Assembly: GCA_963715485.1 (NCBI GenBank)
Contig: OY970244.1
Location: 2,108,001-2,172,000, forward strand
DNA: 64,000 nucleotides
Reading direction: 5' to 3'
Origin: SG8-30 sp963715485
Lineage (GTDB): Bacteria > Pseudomonadota > Gammaproteobacteria > Steroidobacterales > Steroidobacteraceae
Shown here: one piece after another, positions 59,978-64,000 of the stretch
How positions within the stretch are numbered: position 1 is the stretch's first letter
Layout of the letters: the number at the start of each line of letters is the position of its first letter
Program-made: the position numbers and the translations under genes
The notes under the pieces: generated by a model
What the model saw: the letters and a program-made list of their open reading frames with translations, nothing else
Database searches by the model: none
Told to the model about the DNA's origin: nothing

Positions 59978-61134
59978 CGGCTCGCCAGGCGCGCACGAGC
60001 CGCCGGATCGATGTTCACCCGGTCCAGGTCCCCGCTGACAACCGCCATCAGGCGCGCGTCCATCACGCGGAAAAACAGGGCGGGCCAGTAGGTCAGTAGC
60101 AACATCCCCATGTAACCGCTCGGCAGCTGCGGCGCTTCATCGAAGTGCCTGAGCGACTGGTAGCGTCGCTCCGCGTGTGCGTGGTGATCGGAGTGGCGCT
60201 GCAGATGGAACAGCAGGACGTTAGACACCGTGTGATTGCTGTTCCAGGAGTGCCGTGCGCTGCAGCGCTCGACCCCGCCATCACTGCTGCGTCGCCTGAG
60301 CAAGCCGTAATGCTCGATGTAGTTCACACCCGTGAGCTGGAACCATGCCCAGAGGTTATGCAGCATCAACCACGGCAGCACCGTCCAGCCGAGCCATGCG
60401 ACCAGCCCTCCCTGGAGCAACAGCGTCATTGCGTGCGCCTGGAGGATCTCGTTGTGAACCGACCACTGGCTCCGTCGGGTCCGCCTGAGGCGTGCAGTTT
60501 CGAGACGCCAGCTGCGGCGAATCGCGCCTGGTATTTCCCTCAGCGCAAAACGGTAGACGCTCTCTCCCATGCGCGCGCTGGCGGAATCCTCCGGCGTAGC
60601 CACCTGTGCGTGATGGCCAAGGTTGTGCTCGATGCGGAAATGTCCGTACCCGGATACCGACAGGGCAATCAATGCCAGGACCCGCTCCTGCGGATCTCCC
60701 TTGTGGCCGAGCTCATGACCTGTGTTGATGCCCAGGGCAGCCACGAAGCCGAGTGACACTACGATTGGCAGCACTTCCGCGACGCCCTGAGCGACGACCA
60801 TCGCGTACCAGAATCCACCAATCAGGACGCCTACATGAATGGGAACTGATAGATAGGTTAGCCAGCGATAAAAGGGCTCGCGCTCGAGCTGGTCCACGAC
60901 GGCTTCCGGCGGGTTGCGCGTATCCGTGCCGACAAGCCGGTCGAGCAGCGGAATCACGCCATAGATGACTGCCAGCGGCATCCACAAGAAACCGCGCCGG
61001 CCCGTCGCCTCGGCCGCGGCAATCGCCACGACCGGCAGCATGGGCAGCAGGACCGACAGGAGCCAGCGCCAGCGCCCACGGTCTACGTACTGCAGGACTT
61101 CATTGCCTGCACCCGCATAGGAGTAGGTCTTCAT
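59947..61134 (-). CDS. alkB: Alkane 1-monooxygenase
   Basis: A 395-residue integral-membrane di-iron hydroxylase oxidising n-alkanes at the terminal carbon. The histidine boxes are NTGHELGHK, IEHNLGHH and LQRHSDHHAH, and the AlkB motif NYIEHYGL is present. About six membrane segments are seen. There is no C-terminal rubredoxin fusion, and no rubredoxin or rubredoxin reductase gene lies in the window. ATG 61134 follows GGAGGGAACGACGG. It is convergent with dhmA, the last 31 bases overlapping. Confidence 0.95.
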   Translation of the reverse strand: MKTYSYAGAGNEVLQYVDRGRWRWLLSVLLPMLPVVAIAAAEATGRRGFLWMPLAVIYGVIPLLDRLVGTDTRNPPEAVVDQLEREPFYRWLTYLSVPIHVGVLIGGFWYAMVVAQGVAEVLPIVVSLGFVAALGINTGHELGHKGDPQERVLALIALSVSGYGHFRIEHNLGHHAQVATPEDSASARMGESVYRFALREIPGAIRRSWRLETARLRRTRRSQWSVHNEILQAHAMTLLLQGGLVAWLGWTVLPWLMLHNLWAWFQLTGVNYIEHYGLLRRRSSDGGVERCSARHSWNSNHTVSNVLLFHLQRHSDHHAHAERRYQSLRHFDEAPQLPSGYMGMLLLTYWPALFFRVMDARLMAVVSGDLDRVNIDPAARARLASRYAGLVANPK

Positions 61135-61284
61135 CCGTCGTTCCCTCCGCCCTGCCGGTATCAAGGTGATCCGGCTTACGGGGCAGGTCAGGTCACCACG
61201 ATATTGCAGCAGAAGACGGTGCCCGGCCAGTCTCGCCGCCGCCGTGTAGCCGGCCGGCGCGCCATGGCTTGCAGACCGTGTATA

Positions 61285-61298
61285 TTAGACATGTCTAA
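61285..61298. promoter_or_regulatory. Perfect palindrome TTAGACATGTCTAA
   Basis: A 14-bp perfect palindrome in the divergent gap between alkB (150 bases away) and the exported small protein (17 bases before its ATG), partly overlapping the AT-rich TATATTAGAC. It suits a dimeric TetR- or MarR-type repressor; no such gene is in the window. Confidence 0.6.
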
Positions 61299-61315
61299 AT
61301 TGACTGGAGATGCCA

Positions 61316-61825
61316 ATGAAAAGGACCTTTTTCACCTGTACGGCGCTCCTGGCGATCGGCGCAGCTGCCGCTGACGAGCCGGTGCTGATGTCCGCCGATT
61401 GGGGGGTTGAGGCCTGCGCTGCATGGAATGCCGACCCGGTGCTCACGACTGAACTCGTCGAGACTGATTGGATCAAGAACGACAAGGCACGCGGTTTCAA
61501 GGTCATGCAGGTCTACCGCAACGACTGCGGCGACAAGCCGACCGTGGAGTTGCGTGTCGCACTGCAGGACGGCAAGGCCCGGTGTGTCTACGGCGGCGCC
61601 GTCGAAACCCTGGAGCTCGACAAGGGCGCCGACTACGTGATGAATGCCTCGACCGATCGGTGGCAGGAGATGGGAGCAGGCGAATACGGTCCGATGAAAG
61701 GCATGATGCTTGGCCGGCTGAAATTCTCCGGTCCGTACGGCGAGGCCATGGGCAACATGGGTCCGTTCACCAACTTCCTGCTGCTCGTCGGCACGGTGCC
61801 CGCCAGCGTCGAGGCCTGCCCCTGA
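61316..61825 (+). CDS. Exported small SCP2-like or unknown protein
   Basis: A 169-residue protein with a signal peptide (MKRTFFTCTALLAIGAAAA). The mature part has DWGVEACAAWNADPVLTTELVETDWIKND, VMQVYRNDCGDKPTVELRVALQDGKARCVYGG and ASTDRWQEMGAGEYGPMKGMMLGRLKFSG, reminiscent of SCP2 sterol-transfer-like proteins. Four Cys could form two disulphides in the periplasm. ATG 61316 is chosen with GGAG six bases upstream. It lies beside alkB, behind a palindromic operator, so a role in hydrophobic substrate handling is possible. Confidence 0.72.
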   Translation: MKRTFFTCTALLAIGAAAADEPVLMSADWGVEACAAWNADPVLTTELVETDWIKNDKARGFKVMQVYRNDCGDKPTVELRVALQDGKARCVYGGAVETLELDKGADYVMNASTDRWQEMGAGEYGPMKGMMLGRLKFSGPYGEAMGNMGPFTNFLLLVGTVPASVEACP

Positions 61826-61963
61826 TCCCAACTGGACGGCAGAATTCCCGGCGGGCACCAGCAAGCGTGCATCCAGGTGTGGCGTGCCCAGGCAGACAGG
61901 CCGGGTGATTCTCGACGCCAGACGCTAACATGTGGCCGCAGAATTCCAGGGAGATTCGACCGG

Positions 61964-62872
61964 ATGGCCACAGCAACGGTCACAAGGGTCAACCGAGGCA
62001 TCGGCTTCACGCTCGCGGCGATCGCCCTGCTGGCCGTCGCTGACGCAACCGAGACCCCGGGACAACCGCGAACGGATGGCGCCGGAATCGAGCAGGTCTG
62101 GGTGCCTGCCGGATCATTTCTCATGGGCACCAATGATCCTGGCGCGCTCGAACCGCCTGCCTGGGCACAGCGCGAGCTGGCCAGCGAACAGCCGGTGCAC
62201 GTAGTGACTATCTCGTCGGGATTCTGGATCGATCGCTACGAGGTGACGAACGCCGCCTATCAGGTATTCGTAGACGACGGCGGATATGACGACAGATCCA
62301 ATTGGTCGACCCAGGGTTGGCGTTGGCTCCTCGACGCGAGAGCTGCCGGAGCGAGCTTGCCGGACGAATGCGTCGAGCCCATCGCCGACCACCCGCGGGC
62401 GTGCGTCACCTGGTACGAGGCGGCGGCATACGCCCGCTGGCGCGGCGGCAGGCTTCCGACAGAGGCCGAGTGGGAGTACGCGGCCCGCGGCCCGTTGTCG
62501 CTGACCTATCCCTGGGGCGACGAATTTGACCCTGCCCGCGCCAACGTGGTTGACAGTACTAGCGCCACGGCCGTGGGCAGCTTTCCGACTGGCGCAAGCT
62601 GGGTTGGGGCGCTCGACATGGCGGGCAACGTGATGGAGTGGGTGCTCGACTGGCTCGACCCTGGTTATTACGCGTCGGGCGACCACCGCGATCCTACCGG
62701 ACCGGCGACGGGACGAATCAAGGTGGAGAAGGGCGGCTGGTGGGGTGCCAATCCCTACGTGGCGCGGTCGGCCTACCGCCACTTCGAGGATCCACCCGAA
62801 TACTCGGACCATCACATCGGGTTTCGTGTCGTGACACCAGCAGGGGCACCAACTGCCAGTGCTGAACCCTGA
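61964..62872 (+). CDS. SUMF1 (formylglycine-generating-enzyme-fold) domain protein
   Basis: A 302-residue protein with an N-terminal hydrophobic segment and a SUMF1 domain: WVPAGSFLMGTNDPG, FWIDRYEVTNAAYQVFV, CVTWYEAAAYARWRGGRLPTEAEWEYAARG, YPWGDEF, GNVMEWVLDWLDPGYY and HIGFRVV. The catalytic/copper cysteines of true formylglycine enzymes are absent from the GGWWGANPYVARSAYRH segment, so it is not an FGE and may be a binding or sensor module. ATG 61964 follows AGGGAG. It is probably exported and shares the strand of the preceding SCP2-like gene. Confidence 0.88.
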   Translation: MATATVTRVNRGIGFTLAAIALLAVADATETPGQPRTDGAGIEQVWVPAGSFLMGTNDPGALEPPAWAQRELASEQPVHVVTISSGFWIDRYEVTNAAYQVFVDDGGYDDRSNWSTQGWRWLLDARAAGASLPDECVEPIADHPRACVTWYEAAAYARWRGGRLPTEAEWEYAARGPLSLTYPWGDEFDPARANVVDSTSATAVGSFPTGASWVGALDMAGNVMEWVLDWLDPGYYASGDHRDPTGPATGRIKVEKGGWWGANPYVARSAYRHFEDPPEYSDHHIGFRVVTPAGAPTASAEP

Positions 62873-62883
62873 GTTCGCGCCCT

Positions 62884-63315
62884 CTATTTCGCGAACAGCT
62901 CCCGGTCGATGTCGCGGAACGCCTTGAACTCCAGCGCGTTGCCAGAGGGGTCGAGGAAAAACATCGTGCCCTGCTCACCGGGCTGTCCCTTGAAGCGGAT
63001 GTAGGGTTCGATAACGAAGCTGTCGACCGCGGTATTCAGGCGCGCAGCAAGCGCCTCCCACTGCGGGAAGGTCATGACGACGCCGCAGTGGGGCACGGGC
63101 ACGCCATGGCCATCTACCGGATTTGAGATCTGTGGAACCCGACCCCCGGGGCCGAGCGCCGGATTGAGGTGCACCACGTACTGGTGGCCGAACATGTCGA
63201 AGTCTATCCAGTGCTCCGTGCTGCGGCCCTCCGCCAGGCCCAGCTTGTTTCCATAGAAGTCGCGTGCCTCGGCAATGTCGCGCACCTGCACGGCCACGTG
63301 GAAAGGCGTGATCAT
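62884..63315 (-). CDS. VOC (glyoxalase-fold) protein
   Basis: A 143-residue glyoxalase/bleomycin-resistance-fold protein: PFHVAVQVRDIAEARDFYGNKLGL, WIDFDMFGHQYVVHLNP, HCGVVMTFPQWEALAARL, TMFFLDPSGNALEFKAF. The metal ligands His6, His near 48 and Glu in ALEFK are present, as in lyases and dioxygenases. The activity is unknown. ATG 63315 follows GAGGAGCAGGAC. It lies just downstream of a gamma-glutamyltransferase gene on the same strand. Confidence 0.88.
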   Translation of the reverse strand: MITPFHVAVQVRDIAEARDFYGNKLGLAEGRSTEHWIDFDMFGHQYVVHLNPALGPGGRVPQISNPVDGHGVPVPHCGVVMTFPQWEALAARLNTAVDSFVIEPYIRFKGQPGEQGTMFFLDPSGNALEFKAFRDIDRELFAK

Positions 63316-63325
63316 GTCCTGCTCC

Positions 63326-64000
63326 TCAATACAGCACACGGGACTCGCCGCGTCCCCGGGGATCTGACGCAGCCTGCCAACCCTCAGCGTCGCGCAATAT
63401 CAACTGCACGTCACCGAACTCCCAGGCGTGCGGCTGAACCCGGTAGCCGCGCTCCGCCAGCTCCTCGATCGTCGCGGAAGGCAGCGGGCGAGAAGGGCTG
63501 AAGGTGACCAGGTCCGGTGGCAGCAACTGATGATGAAAGCGCGTCGCACCTACGGCGTCGGCTGCTGACATGCCGAAATCGAGAACGTTGACCATGGTCT
63601 GGTAGACCGAAGTGATGATCGTTGACCCGCCGGGCGAGCCGAGCACCATCTTCACCCGGCCATCCTCCAGCAGGATAGTGGGTGTCATGGAAGACAACAT
63701 GCGCTTGCCAGGACGGATCTCGTTCGCAGCGGAACCCACCACGCCGTAATGGTTCGGCTGTCCGGGCTTGACGCTGAAATCGTCCATCTCGTTGTTCAGC
63801 AGAAATCCGGCGCCGCCAACGACCACGCCACTGCCGAAACCGGTGTTGAGCGTATACGTGTTGGAGACAGCGTTGCCCCAGCGATCGACGATCGAAAAAT
63901 GCGTGGTGTGGTGCGGCTCCAGGCCGGGATGGACCGACCCTGGTGCCGAGATGGACTGGCGATCGATGCGGGCCGCGCGGCGGGCGATATAGTCGTCCGC
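63326..64000 (-). CDS. ggt: Gamma-glutamyltransferase, 3' part
   Basis: The last 224 residues of a protein that begins beyond the right edge. HHTTHFSIVDRWGN carries the catalytic Thr, the N-terminus of the mature small subunit after self-cleavage. TLNTGFGSGV, GAGFLLNNEMDDFS, RMLSSMTPTI, GSPGGSTIITSVYQTMVN and FHHQLLPPDLV follow E. coli Ggt closely. It hydrolyses or transfers gamma-glutamyl groups, chiefly of glutathione, in the periplasm. The reading frame stays open to the window end. Confidence 0.95.
   Translation of the reverse strand, partial: ADDYIARRAARIDRQSISAPGSVHPGLEPHHTTHFSIVDRWGNAVSNTYTLNTGFGSGVVVGGAGFLLNNEMDDFSVKPGQPNHYGVVGSAANEIRPGKRMLSSMTPTILLEDGRVKMVLGSPGGSTIITSVYQTMVNVLDFGMSAADAVGATRFHHQLLPPDLVTFSPSRPLPSATIEELAERGYRVQPHAWEFGDVQLILRDAEGWQAASDPRGRGESRVLY

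Noticed and set aside
1..64000. CRISPR arrays, tRNA/rRNA genes, prophage or insertion sequences
   Set aside because: No regularly spaced repeats, no cloverleaf-like or rRNA sequence, and no transposase, integrase or phage structural motifs were seen on either strand by eye.

Overview
The window is about 64 kb of GC-rich DNA (codon third positions mostly G or C), densely coding, with no rRNA, tRNA, CRISPR array, transposase or integrase that I can see, and no gene-free stretch over about 300 bases. Gene order and protein resemblance point to a gammaproteobacterium. The core fabD-fabG-acpP-fabF-pabB-pabC-mltG-tmk-holB-pilZ order is the gammaproteobacterial one, the type II secretion genes run gspG to gspN, and a long TonB-dependent receptor plus alkB, dhmA and etfBA suggest a chemoheterotroph that takes up and degrades organic compounds. 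I cannot name the genus. TTG and GTG starts are frequent, often as 4-base TTGA or GTGA overlaps with the preceding stop.

Region 1 (1-28 kb) is accessory and catabolic. A minus-strand operon (nitrilase-fold protein with a Ser in place of the catalytic Cys, etfB, etfA, then an NTF2-like gene) is followed by an IclR/MhpR-type regulator, a PCMH-type flavin oxidase, YCII and REDY/HapK-type small proteins, an MFS carrier, oppBCDF, an SDR, a TonB receptor, two glutathione transferases, a VOC protein, a frameshifted OYE-type FMN/Fe-S/FAD oxidoreductase and the matching oppA. Next come a histidine-rich NicO-type metal transporter, a small protein, a histidine-rich double cupin, a methyltransferase, a lipocalin-like protein and an AlaA-like aminotransferase. 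The 10-bp palindrome TTGTATACAA occurs in four intergenic promoter regions here (one copy with a mismatch), suggesting a shared trans-acting regulator.

Region 2 (28-48.4 kb) is core. It holds an AddB-like nuclease and AddA-like helicase-nuclease, a minus-strand type II secretion half-operon (gspG to gspN; gspC-F are not here), and the fatty-acid/folate/septation/replication operon from fabD to pilZ.

Region 3 (48.4-64 kb) is mixed. It has a double cNMP-binding/rhodanese protein, a FadJ-like beta-oxidation enzyme, an EEP-family hydrolase, an orphan ThsB-like (MTH538) TIR protein, an ArsR regulator with a ferric-reductase-like flavoprotein and a monohaem cytochrome, and prpD. These are followed by a metallo-beta-lactamase-fold hydrolase, a cNMP-binding protein coupled to a complete subfamily-I haloalkane dehalogenase, a convergent alkB alkane hydroxylase, a secreted small protein behind a perfect TTAGACATGTCTAA palindrome, a SUMF1-type protein, a VOC protein and the 3' end of a gamma-glutamyltransferase.

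A plausible reading is that oppABCDF, the TonB receptor and the MFS carrier import compounds processed by the flavin enzymes, whose electrons could pass to EtfAB. FadJ-like, PrpD, AlkB and DhmA point to use of alkyl or acyl carbon. The physiological substrates cannot be read from the sequence.
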